64,000 nt of DNA from Acanthochlamys bracteata (Eukaryota; Streptophyta; Magnoliopsida; Pandanales; Velloziaceae): the NCBI GenBank assembly GCA_019914995.1, contig CM034129.1:3919725-3983724 (forward strand), written 5' to 3'. How positions within the stretch are numbered: the stretch's first letter is position 1; every line of letters starts with the position of its first letter. The notes beneath the pieces are model-generated. The model worked only from the letters and a program-made list of their open reading frames with translations. It had not been told where the DNA came from and searched no databases. Positions 22,735-33,787 of the stretch are shown here, in pieces. A program made the position numbers and the translations under genes.

Positions 22735-24095
22735 CTAAGAAGAATACAGCATATCAGAAATGGAATAAAGTAGCATTATGAGGAAATCAGCTGGATATGA
22801 AGTCATTTCTTGAGGACATAACTATGAACGCTAATGTCGTGAAGTGGGATTTATATAACGTCATACTAGACTCGATATCCATATATCAATACCTGTGCAT
22901 AGTAGCTCTGGTGATCACGGTATGGACTCTTACATTGGCCTCTCGTATTGATGGAAGTTCACTGCTTTCGCTTGACATAGATTTTCTTGGTTTAGGCTTT
23001 GTCATTCTCTTGCTAACAACAAATAGATTATCTTTAAGATACATTATGAATATTTCTTTTCTTCGTCAGCGGTTTGTATGTTTTAGCACATTTGTATCAT
23101 ACTCCTACTATATCATTTTGTCGGATGCTGTCTGGGCCCTCACAGTGTCACTGCTCATGCTGCATCTGTTCTTGCACGATTATTCTGAGGATTCTATAAA
23201 GCCCCCTGGTGCCAGCAACAATCCTATTTAAGGTTATCAAAATTCTGATTTAAATCTAAAATCCTATGACTTTACGATTTTTCATTACCAAAACGATTAT
23301 ATTTCAACTAAAATTCTTTTTTGAATAAAATTTCACTCGGATTTCGATTTAAATCTTAAAATTGATATCTTTTTACAATTTTATACTATTTTACTTTTGA
23401 ATAAATTTTTATAATTAACTGAATTTGAGAAGATTTTTGTAAATTTTAGAGAATTTTCTATAAAATTTAAGAAGGTTTTCTGTAAAAGTATAATTTTTAG
23501 TGACTTTCTTAAAATATAGAGGGGTTTTTTATAAAAAATTTTTTAAAATTCTATAATTTGTAAGTGTACAAAAAAAAATTAATATTAGAAAATCTTTTAT
23601 GAAAGATTATAAATGGTATTAAAAAAATTTATTAGATTTATAGGTATGTAAAATTTTACGATCTTATTTAAAATTTCGGATTTTACGATCCTGCTCAAGC
23701 GGAACAATCCGACCTAAAATTTCGATTTTGACAACATTAATCCTAGTTTAGCTGGTAATACTTCTCTCTGAAGGTGTCTATAGTAGTATATATTCTCATA
23801 GCGTATCCTTGGAGGTTTCATGTCTTTGCTATATTACTTTTCTCACTGCTGGTCTTCCTCTTTGCTCCGCTGATCACATACTGCATAAAGAAATATTCCT
23901 ACGCATATTCCTCTCTTTCATTTTGATGAGAATGAATAAGTGTTGTTTATCTATTACATAGGATGCTCTTTCCTGTTCTTCAGTTTACTGGTTTTCATGT
24001 CGGTTGTTTGCCCATACTGGCTTATAAGGATACAAGAGAACAATTTTGAGATGAATGGTCCGTGGGATTAAGCTCTACTCTGTTTGATATAAGTT
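22735..24095 (+). pseudogene. Broken PIG-C/GPI2 (GPI-GlcNAc transferase subunit C) gene
   Basis: Intact PIG-C is an ER membrane subunit of the complex that starts GPI-anchor synthesis; Arabidopsis SETH1 is the homologue. Similarity begins with QKWNKVAL, runs into an in-frame TGA, and resumes with SFLEDITMNANVVKWDLY, SISIYQYLCIVALVI and SDAVWALTVSLLMLHLFLHD at 22797-23200. One stretch near 23060-23130 matches the family only in another frame, so a frameshift pair is present. A 511-bp hAT-like element splits the coding region at 23229. After it come IPWRFHVFA and [17 protein letters not shown], then a deletion, then [13 protein letters not shown] and a stop directly after FEMNGPWD. The domains remain in order. 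No complete protein can be made. Confidence 0.88.
23229..23739. mobile_element. hAT-like MITE inserted in the PIG-C relic
   Basis: A 511-bp AT-rich element with ends TAAGGTTATCAAAAT at the left and TAATGTTGTCAAAAT reading in from the right. Its flanks are ATCCTATT (23221-23228) and ATCCTAGT (23740-23747), an 8-bp duplication with one mismatch. It interrupts the PIG-C similarity between residues matching SIKPPGASNNP and the RIPWRFHVF segment, so it entered that gene or its remains. Confidence 0.78.
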
Positions 24096-24350
24096 GATTA
24101 AACACCCGTTATGTAATACGTGCCCTGAAATAGATGCCTGACTGAAGCCTTTTCTTTTTCGAGTTAACTTTTAATATTCCCAGCTTAATATTGTCTTTGC
24201 CTCATCATGAACATATACTACTCGAGTCTATGATTCTTGTTCTAGCAGGTTGACTGATAAGAAATCATGTTGAATCAGCATATGGCTTTGATTTTATTCA
24301 TTTGAAGTGCACAAAATTTTGAACATCGCATATTCAAATTAATTCGTCAT

Positions 24351-24730
24351 ATTCAAGTTAACTTTGTATTGATTGCAGTATCTAGAAAACATTGTGCATC
24401 TTGGTATACTACTGTATTTAGGTAACACCATTCTTGTCACATGTAACTTGTATATCAAATTACGTTCCAAGTGAAAGATACATATCATAATAATGTACAT
24501 TTATACAATTCCACAAGTCGGCCACCATATTATAATACTTGATAATTCTTCATATTCAAGTTAACTTTGTATTGATTGCAGTATCCAGAAAACATTCTGC
24601 ATCTTGGTATACTACTGTATTTAGGTAACACCATTCTTGTCACATGTAACTTGTATATCAAAATTACATTCCAAGTGAAAGATACATATCATACTAATGT
24701 ACATTTATACAAATCCACAAGTCAGCTACG
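24351..24730. repeat. Direct duplication, about 175 bp unit, 203 bp spacing
   Basis: Two copies, about 24351-24525 and 24554-24730, share long identical stretches such as ATTCAAGTTAACTTTGTATT, CATCTTGGTATACTACTGTA and GTGAAAGATACATATCATA, with only scattered differences. A short unrelated spacer separates them. It lies between the PIG-C relic and the 3' end of the SGP gene. The unit has no recognised similarity and no coding sense. Confidence 0.85.
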
Positions 24731-24885
24731 ATCATGCTCACCTCTAAAGCGAGGACTAACAGAAACTGACTCTGAATTTGTTTTTTCCCTATCTTTTTCC
24801 TTTCCATTTTCTTTAGGCTATTTAGTTCAAAGGGAAAGACAACACTGAAATTCCAGGGAAGAAAATCATAAGGAAAGGAAAAGCC

Positions 24886-27138
24886 CTAGAAATCAATGAT
24901 CGGTTCTCCAATCGTCAAATTTCTTTCCACAGTCCACGGCAGGTTAAAGATCCTGGCAGCAATAAACTTGAAAATCTTGTTCACATTTATGTTATGTGTA
25001 GCACTAGAAAAGAAAAGGCTTGCATTCATTGCCTTTGCATATGCTCTAGCCTGGGAAAAGAAAGGAAATATCAGCATTCTCAGTGGTAAATAAAGCAGGT
25101 GAGAATCCTAGGATTGATGAGTGACATTAAACTAAATTCGGCCAAGAACAGTTGTTGTATGGACATTGTCAGGAAAGTGTTGTTGGAATTTAGTTTAATG
25201 AAAGGTTAACAGTCTCTCTTATGAAAGCGAAACCTTTCACTCTCCACCCATGGGTTTGTTTGACAGAAAAAGTAGGCAAGTAGAATGACTGTGATTCCAG
25301 CAATGCTACAATCATGAGAATCATGTGGACTTTGGAGCGTGGGGAAAGAATACACGAGCACATCTCTGAGCCATTAGCAGTCACTCAACGAAATTGAATT
25401 TGATGTGGATTTTTTGTTGTTGAATGATATATTTATTCCTTCCGTACTTGACTCAGCCTGGATGTATTGGAAATATATTTGAAGGTTCTCACCATTATCT
25501 TTAAGTCTATCACGTTAGGGATTCTGTCTTTGTCAGGACCAAAGTTAGTAATGGTCCCTTTGTTTGCTCATTAAGTTTTCAGCTAGGTGTAGCGGATCGA
25601 TAGGATTCAAGCAGTTGGATTATCTTCATAGCACAGACTGATAGGAGCTAAGCGCTCGGATTATCTTTGTAGAACAGCCATGATTGAGACTAAAAACCGA
25701 AATTATGAGGCTTAAACTAAACGGAATTGATAATTTTTATTTCAGTGGGTAAGCTTGGATGTTTCTGTCAAATTGTTAGGCACAGTTAAGTTTCATGGGA
25801 TACCAAAACATTGCATGAAATAGAATGAGCAGATGTTGTTCCTATTTAGTTCCTTTGTGCATATGTTGTACCAGGTTTTGCATATCATTGTTGAGGAAAT
25901 ACCTGGTTTACAATTGTCCACTGCATCTCAAGAGGAAGTTGAGCAAAATCATCAAACTTGGTACCAATTAGAATAGGAATTGCTGTCTACAAGAAAGAGA
26001 AGCATAGTATATGCTTAGCAATGAAAGGCCAAGTCATTTCTTTTAACACCTATAATCTGAAGAACGGAACCAACGAGTAATAAATAAATGCTGTACCTTA
26101 TTCCAATTTCTAGCTCTCCTGAACCAACCAATAGAGCTGTAAAATAAAGAGAGAAATTTTCCAGTAAAGATAAACATGGTAGGAGCTTTATGATCATAGA
26201 AGCCATGCAGCTAAATTCAGGAGTACTTAGATAGAAAAAATTCACTCACTTAATTAGAGTACAATGACTGGTAAGATCGAACATGATCAAAATTGCCACT
26301 GAATCTCTACAAGCTATGGGAACATGATCGAGCGATTCATGGTCACCTACATAAATGAACCCAAAAAACCAAAATAAATGCTCCATCCTCAATAGCTTGC
26401 GGAGAACGAAAGGAAAACAAAACAAACCGTAGTATCTCGGCATACCTCCAACATCCCAGATGGTGAATGTAATTCTTGCTCCTCTAACTATCAGTACCTT
26501 ATCCATCAGGTTCAATCCATTCAATTGCAATCCTCCACTCGGACCTTCTTGTTCTTCTTCTTCCCCTACATATTTAACCTTCACAAACATTTCACCGACA
26601 CGCCAAAACCAAAAAATATATATATATCAACACAACAGTTGCCATAACCAAAATTTCTATGAACACAAAACCAGCATAGATGACGACGACAAGGACAAAT
26701 ATTCTTAAGAAGGACAGAAATTTCAAGACTACGTATTAATTGAAATACCATGAAACTAGTTTTGCCTATCCGGCAATCACCGAGAAGGCTAACTTTGAGA
26801 GGAACAACATCGGCATCATCAAACTCATCATCATCACCATGGATGTCGTTACTCCGGGCGGCAACCGTCAAAGGACCTGCCACGTCATCAGCACGATCGT
26901 TCTCTAGAACAGCAACAGCAGCAAGGGAAGAAGAGGAAGATGATGAAGAGAAGAAGAAACAGCCGCAGGAATCAAGACGGCGGTATCGAGGACGATGGCG
27001 GTTTTCTGCACCGGTGAAAGAGCTGCCGGCGGACAGTAATCGGGTCCATAGAACACGGAAGAAGCCGCGGAGGAACAACCGCAATCTCGCGTCCAGCCTC
27101 GCCAAAGCCGCCTTCCTCCGTGGCACTACTTCACTCAT
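24886..27138 (-). CDS. SGP1: Septum-promoting GTP-binding protein 1-like small GTPase
   Basis: Ras-like GTPase related to fission yeast Spg1 and Arabidopsis SGP1/SGP2. Six minus-strand exons: 26749-27138, 26446-26578, 26250-26346, 26097-26136, 25903-25986 and 24886-25050, in phase, 302 residues. Residues 1-110 are a basic then Ser- and Asp-rich extension ahead of the G domain. The P-loop is GDCRIGKTS, the switch II glycine is in FTIWDVGG, and the base-recognition motif is GTKFD, the Thr-Lys-x-Asp form typical of this subgroup instead of NKxD. The C-terminal FFSSATHNINVNKIFKFIAA and WTVERNLTIGEPIIDF are subfamily hallmarks. There is no C-terminal prenylation cysteine. The Spg1 role in cytokinesis is family knowledge; the plant role is less certain. 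Confidence 0.92.
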
Positions 27139-29828
27139 TCTAGCTCCTCCATTAAGAATAAAACCTTCTCTGTTGTTCTTCTTCTTTGTTTTCTTTGTTT
27201 GTAGCTACTAGAACAACAAGAAAAACTGCCTGCTTCTATTATTTTGATTAAATTCTAAATAATTATATTATTTTAGTATCATTGTACTCGTGTGTGTATG
27301 AAAAATTGTGTTACGGTTATATTAATGTTGAGATTATTGTTATTGGAATTATTTGGTGGTTGGTTAGTCAGAGAAATTCAATTTGATTTGTTTATGGTTT
27401 TGGTTGGGTTCGGTTTATGTTTGTGTTGGTTGGGTTAACGACCGGAGGTTATGAGAGAGAGAGACTGAACAGTTTAAGCCGAAATAAAAAAGGGCCCACA
27501 GATCTAGGGGGAGTCCAAATCGCCGGCTTCTTAGTGCGTAATCACAACCAACTGATATATATTATCAAATAGCAAGGGTATTTTAGTCTTTGTGCTTGTA
27601 AAATATTAGTGAAATACTAGGAAAGGAGAATGGTGCTTAATCATTAATGGAATGTTTGAACAACGTTGCTACTAGTGACCAATTGATTGGCTTAGTAGTT
27701 AATAGGATAATTTCCAAAGTAGCATTTGATTTTTAGCGTCTGCTACGGTTGTTCGGTACTAGTACTATAATGCATTTATAATTTCTGAATAATGCTAATA
27801 ATACACAAAGTAAATTCTGTCTTGCTGTTCATTTTAAGAAAACTTTAACAGAAGGGAAGGATTGTAAAGAAGCCATGCATGTCATGAATTTTATGTGAAG
27901 CTACTTAATATAAAGTAGAACACTTTTCTCCAACTTTTGTCTTAAAATCAAACACAAGATACAGCCATTCGCAACTGCGGTCCTCCTCACGGTAACCATT
28001 CCATATAATTTTGATTTTTGAGAAAAGTTTACACCGAAAGGTTATTATAGAATAAGATCCCTAAGTTAAAATAATTGATTGATCATTTCGAAGTTAACAT
28101 CTCTTACATATAAGCACATGAGCATTCTAGTATTCAATCAATATAGAAATATTAATAGAATGAATTGCTAACTTTACTTCCAATTTGACTAGCCTATTTT
28201 TAACTTAGATATTATATTTAGATCCTTCCGCTAGTAATCTAAAACTGACCAATTTAGAGGCCCAACTATCTTGCCCAGCAATACGTTAGATGACTACACT
28301 CTATCTAACTCTAATATAATTGTTAAATCAGTGTCCAAATTAAGATAATTGGTCAACCGTATAAGAGTTAGCATCTTCACATAGAAGCATATGCCTGTTC
28401 TAATATCGAATCCATATAAAATTATTAAGGGCGTGGATTGATATTATTTTAAATCCATCAAGTTAGATCCATTTGGTTTAATCGAAGGCAAATTGATTAT
28501 CCATCTCTAAATTGACTAGCTTATTTTTAATTATGCCACTCAGTTACTAATTCGAATCTAGATCAATTTGGAGATTTCAATAATTATGAATCTTTTAATA
28601 AGCCTCAAAAGCTAGCGCTACATATAGGATATGTTTAATTCATCGAATAATAATATTTTTATTTTAAAAGAAATTTAGTTTTTTAAAATTTATTTTCATA
28701 CAAGTAAATGTGCCTCTAGACTATATATAGTTAATCTGAAAGAGGGTTAGAGCTTGAGTATCAAGAAACATAGCGTTGTTGTTATATATAATATGTATTT
28801 TTTGGGAAGTAGTGTGTTAAGTGGTTGAGATGGTCCCTTATCATTTTGTTCTTCAAGCATAAATAAGCTCCAATGCTCCCACAATCAGAATGCAAACTTT
28901 TTTTGTCTTTCTAATTATATAGGAATAAAATTAAAGCATCTTATCATAATGAAATAGAGTATATATATATATATATATACCTTAGATGTTTTAAAAGAAT
29001 AATCAAGAAAAAAAAGATCAGCAAAGCAAAGCTTAGCTTTCAGAAACACCGTCGTCGGCGTAGGAAAAATGAGTTCGTTCACACATTCTTGTTGTAGCTT
29101 TCTAAAAATATGAAGATCCGCCCGACAGCAGCCCAAGTGGCTATAAATAATGCCATAACATTATGAGTGCGTTTGACAATAGTTATCACACTATCTTTTA
29201 TTGCAAAAATACCGTCACATTTTAAATAAATTTTACAATATTAAAAATTTTTAAAATTTTAAAAATACTAATGAATACATATATTTTACAATTTTATAAG
29301 TCAATTTTGATTTTCTCGATACAAAATTAAATTTATTTTTCGATAAAATTTATTATTTACAAAAATTATTAATTCTAACTGTTCTTTGTGACCGATCAAA
29401 AACATAAGAAGCATATTTTTTATAAAATATTAGAGCGTGTTTCAAACGATCGAAATTTTAATTTCGTTCTATTAAAATTAAAATTTCGAACAGTTTATAT
29501 ATTTTAATTATAAATTAAAATTAAAATTATACTTCAAAATTATTATAATTTAACTTTCAAACTAATTCAAAAAATAAATGTTGAACTTTACTTCAACCTA
29601 TTTCAAAAAGTAACCCATACGTCTTTAACCATTGCGCTAAGACGAAGTTCTCACAGTTTTAACGACAAAAAGCATGATGTCACTATCGAGCGTAACAACT
29701 TTCTCTTAATATCTTCGACCTAACCTGTATAATGTAGAGGTACGTATGCAGCAGAATTAGATTCCTGAGCATGCGCTTGGTCGGTTCAAGATAGGCTAAC
29801 AAATTTTCAGATAGCTTAGACCGTATTT
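27139..29828. other. AT-rich intergenic region upstream of SGP and next to the copia element
   Basis: No coding region is supported. Two related degenerate stretches, about 28070-28210 and 28335-28540, share GTTAACATC/GTTAGCATC, CATATAAGCACATG-like and ATTTTTAACTTA/ATTTTTAATTATG motifs at about 265-bp spacing. A run of about ten AT pairs lies at 28960-28979. Positions 29451-29488 form a perfect 14-bp inverted repeat. All appear to be transposon debris or simple sequence. Confidence 0.5.
29451..29488. repeat. Perfect 14-bp inverted repeat (hairpin)
   Basis: CGAAATTTTAATTT at 29451-29464 is followed after 10 bases by its exact reverse complement AAATTAAAATTTCG at 29475-29488. The sequence is AT-rich and lies about 350 bases from the copia element. 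It may be the end or core of a small DNA transposon. No gene lies next to it. Confidence 0.6.
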
Positions 29829-29833
29829 CAAAT

Positions 29834-30025
29834 TGAAACGAATTGAGAGAAAAGAAAATATGATAAAATTGATAATAATAGTTGATGATGAGTTTACATT
29901 GAATAGCTACATATATATAGCTAACCATAAGAGTCTAACTAATAAACATAATCAATATGGGACTAAAGTAATACTAAATGGGCCAAAATAAAATGGGCCT
30001 ATATATAAATTCATATAATCTAACA
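29834..30025 (-). repeat. Left LTR (3' LTR of the copia element)
   Basis: A 192-bp terminal repeat reading TGAAACGAATTGAG at the left and ATCTAACA at the right on the plus strand. It differs from the right LTR at about six substitutions and one short indel near its start. CAAAT flanks it on the outer side. Confidence 0.9.
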
Positions 30026-30038
30026 CGCCCCTTCAAAC

Positions 30039-32840
30039 TCATGGAGGATCAAGCAACATGAGTTTACCTAATAATAGCTGAAATCTCGGTGTAGGATGTG
30101 CCTTTGTAAAGAAATCTGCCAGTTGATCAGTAAAAGTCACATGTGGTAAGAAAATAGTGCCTGATAGAAAATGTTCACGAACAAAATGACAATCAATCTC
30201 AATGTGTTTCGTCCGTTCATGAAAAACTGGATTGCTTGCAATCTGAATAGCACTTCGATTGTCACAGTATAAAGATGTAGATCCTGTAAGTGTAATGCCC
30301 ATATCAGACAGCAATCTACGCACATGAATAATCTCTCTAGTAGTAACAGCCATAACTCTATACTCTGCTTCTGTAGAAGAACATGCAACTACTGCCTATT
30401 TCTTACTACGCCACGAGATCAACGAGTCACCAAGAAACAAACAGAAACCTGTAGTAGATCTTCTAGTGGTTGTATCACCTACCCAATCTGCATCTGAAAA
30501 GGCTCGAAGCTCCAAATTTGATGTAGAAGACATAAAAAGTGAGCGAGTAATCGTACCTCGAAGATATCTGAGAATTCGCAGTAAAGCACTATAATGTACT
30601 GATCGAGGTGCAGAGACAAACTGACTGACAATACTAACTGCATGAGAAATATCTGGCCTCGTCAAACAAATATATACAAGCTGACCAACTAATCGCCTGT
30701 ACCGACTAGGATTTGTGATAGCCTCACCATCAGTGGGACGAAGCTTCACATGAAGCTCCATAGGAGTGTCAACTGTCTTACTATCCGATATATCTGCTGA
30801 TCCAATAATATCCGAGGCATATTTTTGTTGAGAAATAAGAATACTTCTATCACCCTGAGCAATCTCCAATCCAAAAAAATAACGTAAGTAACCAAGATCT
30901 TTCATCTAAAATTGCTGACGAAGATGTCTTTGAGTTGCTGCTATTCCTGCTGAATCATCTCCTGTTATAATCATATCGTCTATATATAACAATAGAAGTA
31001 CCCTCTCCTGCGGTGAGGACCGTACAAATAAGGAGTGATCCTGAGAACTCTTCTGAAAACCTGCCTCTGTAATGGCTCGTCTAAAACACTCAAACCAAGC
31101 TCTAGGAGCCTGTTTGAGTCCATAAATAGCACGACGAAGCCGACATACATGACCTGGTAGTGTAGAAAGACCTGGGGGAGGCTGCATATAAACAATCTCA
31201 GATAAAGTACCATGAAGAAATGCATTCTTCACGTCCATCTGATAAAGAGGCCACCGACGTACTGCAGCAACAGCTAATAAAGTACGAACTGTGGTTATCT
31301 GAGCTACAGGAGCAAATGTCTCATCATAATCAATTCCATGCTCCTGAGTAAATCCTCGAGCAACAAGACGAGACTTATGCCGCTCAATAGATCTGTCGGG
31401 TTTATATTTGATTTTGAAAACTCATTTACAACTAATAGTATGAGCTTCCTCTGGAAGTGGGACAACATCCCAAGTACATGTCTCCTGAAAAGCATGAAAC
31501 TCCTCTGCTATAGCCTTCTGCCATTCAGGGTACTGAATTGCTTCTTGATAAGAACTGGGCTCTCGAGTAGTGTGTATAGAAGTAAGAAATGAATAAAACT
31601 GTGGAGAATAAGAGGACAATGTGGCAAAGCCGAACCTATCTGGTGGACCAGAACAATCTGGAGTAAACCGATCTGGTGGTCTGTGAACTCGTTGTGACTG
31701 ACGAGTATGTGGTGGTGAAGGTGGATGTGAAGGCGGTGATGAAGGTGAAGATAGTGAACTCGAAGTAGAAGAAGAATATGAAGGATTCTCATGTGTCATC
31801 GTCGGAACTATCGTAGAAGGGACTGTACTATTAGAAGAAAGTAAAGGAGTTGGATCAATGGAGATATTAGAACACTGAGTAGATGATGTAGAAGTATGTG
31901 TGTCTGGTGATGTTAAAAATTCGACGTCAGGAGATGTAGAAAAATAAGGTATATTTTCAAGAAATGTGACATGTCGAGAAATACGAAGACGACGAGCCAA
32001 AGGATCATAACAACGATATCCTTTATGCTCGAAACTAATGCCAAGAAGGACACACTTAGCTAAAGTAGCAGACAGTTTCGTGCGCTCAGTCGGAGGAAGA
32101 AGAACAAAACAAGTATATCCAAAAGTGCGAAGCATGCTATAGTCAGGAGGAGATGAAAAAAGACTCTCATGAGGAGTCTTGCCAGATAAAACAGATAATG
32201 GAGTGATCTTGATAAGATTAACTGACGTAAGAATTGCCTCTACCCAAAAAGTTTGAGGTACAGAATAGGATAGTAAAAGAGCACGAGCAGTCTCCAAAAT
32301 GTGGCGATGCTTGCGTTCTGCTACTCCATTCTGTTCATGAGTGTAAGGATATGACTGCTGAAAAAGGGTACCATGAGACTGTAAGATAGATCTCATGGTA
32401 GATAACAGATACTCACGAGCACAATCAGAACGAAAAATTTTAACTCTATAGTTAAACTGAGTATGGATCATAGCGGTGAATCGATTATAAATAGAAGGAA
32501 GATCCGACCGATTGCGCATGAGATAAACCCAAGTGTAACGAGTGTAATCATCAATAAAACTTACATAATAGAGAAAGCCAGTCATTAATGAGATAGGTGC
32601 GAGGCCCCAAATGTCAGAATGAACTAACTCAAAAGGACGTTTGGTTTTAGATAAACTTTTAGGGAAAGGAAGAGCTAAATGTTTTGCCAATTTACAACCT
32701 ATGCATGCAGATAGTGGTGAAAAAGGCCCTTTTCCGAGAGCTCCACTTTGAAATAAATTTTTAAGTCGAGATTCAGAAATATGACCCAAACGTTTATGCC
32801 ACAAAATCAGCCAGATGAGAAAAATAATAAAGCGACACAA
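30039..32840 (-). pseudogene. Copia integrase, reverse transcriptase and RNase H, interrupted
   Basis: One continuous minus-strand frame of 2.8 kb broken by only three stop codons, at 31422-31424, 30906-30908 and 30396-30398. The integrase part begins with the HKRLGH zinc-binding region and CIGCKLAKH, then HSDIWG, SFIDDYTRYTWVYL and EQNGVAERKHRH. A Ser/Pro-rich linker follows. Reverse transcriptase shows KNAFLHG, YGLKQAPRAWFE and the catalytic YIDD. RNase H shows AFSDADWVGD, STEAEYR and SLYCDNRSA. Two of the stops are TAG and one is TGA. With these stops only separate pieces could be translated. Confidence 0.92.
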
Positions 32841-33211
32841 CTAATAGTGGAAGGATTAGATAAAGGAATATGAAGATATTCTAAATAATAGAGTCGTCCC
32901 TTTCTACGAGCATAACCAATCGTTTGGCCAGTATGAGGATCCTTTACATTGCAAGTAATAGAATCAAAAGTAACAATGAATCCACTCTTGCAAAGGCTAC
33001 TGATGGATATAAGATTAAAAGTAATGCTTGGAACATGTAGGACAAAGGGTAAAATTAGAGTATCTGAAATAAGACATCCAGATTTGGTAATGAGTAATTG
33101 AGAACCATCGGCTGTGTGTAGGGATGGAAAATGTGATGGCAAAGATGTAGTTTTGGATAATAAAGACTCGTTCGAAGTCATGTGATGAGAAGCACCAAAA
33201 TCTAATATCAA
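32807..33211 (-). pseudogene. Copia protease region, out of frame with integrase
   Basis: Contains ILDFGASHHMTS, the place where copia proteases have Asp-Ser/Thr-Gly. Here the middle residue is Phe, so the active-site triplet is altered. HTADGSQLLI and FNLISISSLCKSG follow, as usual for the protease and pre-integrase junction. The frame differs from that of the integrase region, which overlaps its end at 32807-32840, so a frameshift lies nearby. Confidence 0.8.
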
Positions 33212-33464
33212 AAAAAAAACATATCTGGAGAGGCAGAAAAAGCAGATATAGAGGAGCCAACAAATGATGACTGTTGTTGAAGCTAGAGCTCTAGTTGAGT
33301 AAGACGATACTTAATATCTGAAAAATCAGGAGAGATCTGACAATCTGCCGGTGCACTATCAACGATATGTGCTTGAGGATCTTGAGAGCAATTTGAAGAA
33401 AAGAAAGCCTTCGCGCCCATTTGCTTCTCGATATTAGAAAAAATAAATGTGGATAAAGTTGAAA

Positions 33465-33506
33465 ACAACTATCCACAATATGACCAAATTTATGACAATG
33501 AGAACA
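33465..33506 (-). pseudogene. Gag zinc-knuckle remnant
   Basis: The sequence CSHCHKFGHIVDSC matches the retroviral-type CX2CX4HX4C knuckle at the end of copia gag. It lies about 100 bases inside the right LTR, so the capsid part of gag is deleted. The frame differs from that of the protease region. Confidence 0.8.
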
Positions 33507-33598
33507 AAATATAATCATCTTTGATTCTGTACTAGACCGAAAAAAAAATTTTAAATTTGAAACTTGAGAAAATTCCAAGATCGAATTATTCGATACTG

Positions 33599-33787
33599 TG
33601 AAACGAATTGAGAAAAAAAATATGATAAAATTGATAATAATAGTTGATGATGAGTTTACATTCAATAGCTACATATATATAGCTAATCATAAAAGTCTAA
33701 CTAATAAACATAATCAATGTGGGACTAAAGTAATACTAAATAGGCCAAAATAAAATGAGCCTATATATAAATTCATATAATCTAACA
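33599..33787 (-). repeat. Right LTR (5' LTR of the copia element)
   Basis: A 189-bp terminal repeat, nearly identical to 29834-30025. Just inside it, the minus strand reads CAGTATCGAA, where a tRNA primer-binding site would be expected. It only partly resembles the usual initiator-Met tRNA complement TGGTATC. CAAAT follows at 33788-33792. Confidence 0.9.

Larger units (their letters stand above)
29834..33787 (-). mobile_element. Decayed Ty1/copia LTR retrotransposon
   Basis: A 3,954-bp element bounded by two LTRs of about 190 bp and a 5-bp target duplication, CAAAT at 29829-29833 and 33788-33792. On the minus strand, its coding strand, LTRs start TGTTAGA and end TTTCA. A purine tract (GAAGGGGC) precedes the left LTR. 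The order is a zinc knuckle remnant, protease, integrase, reverse transcriptase and RNase H, which is the copia order. It is short for a copia element because nearly all of gag is missing: the zinc knuckle lies only about 100 bases inside the right (5') LTR. Three in-frame stops and two frame changes interrupt pol. It is not autonomous. Confidence 0.93.

Noticed and set aside
26460..27211. Plus-strand open frames opposite SGP exon 1
   Set aside because: Shadow frames of the basic, Ser- and Asp-rich SGP N-terminal exon. No homology.
28957..28980. AT dinucleotide run
   Set aside because: Ordinary microsatellite with no adjacent gene feature.
29600..29660. tRNA A-box-like sequence on the minus strand (TTAGCGCAATGGTTAA), possible SINE
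   Set aside because: No B box, no cloverleaf and no poly-A or T tail could be found, so neither a tRNA nor a SINE is supported.
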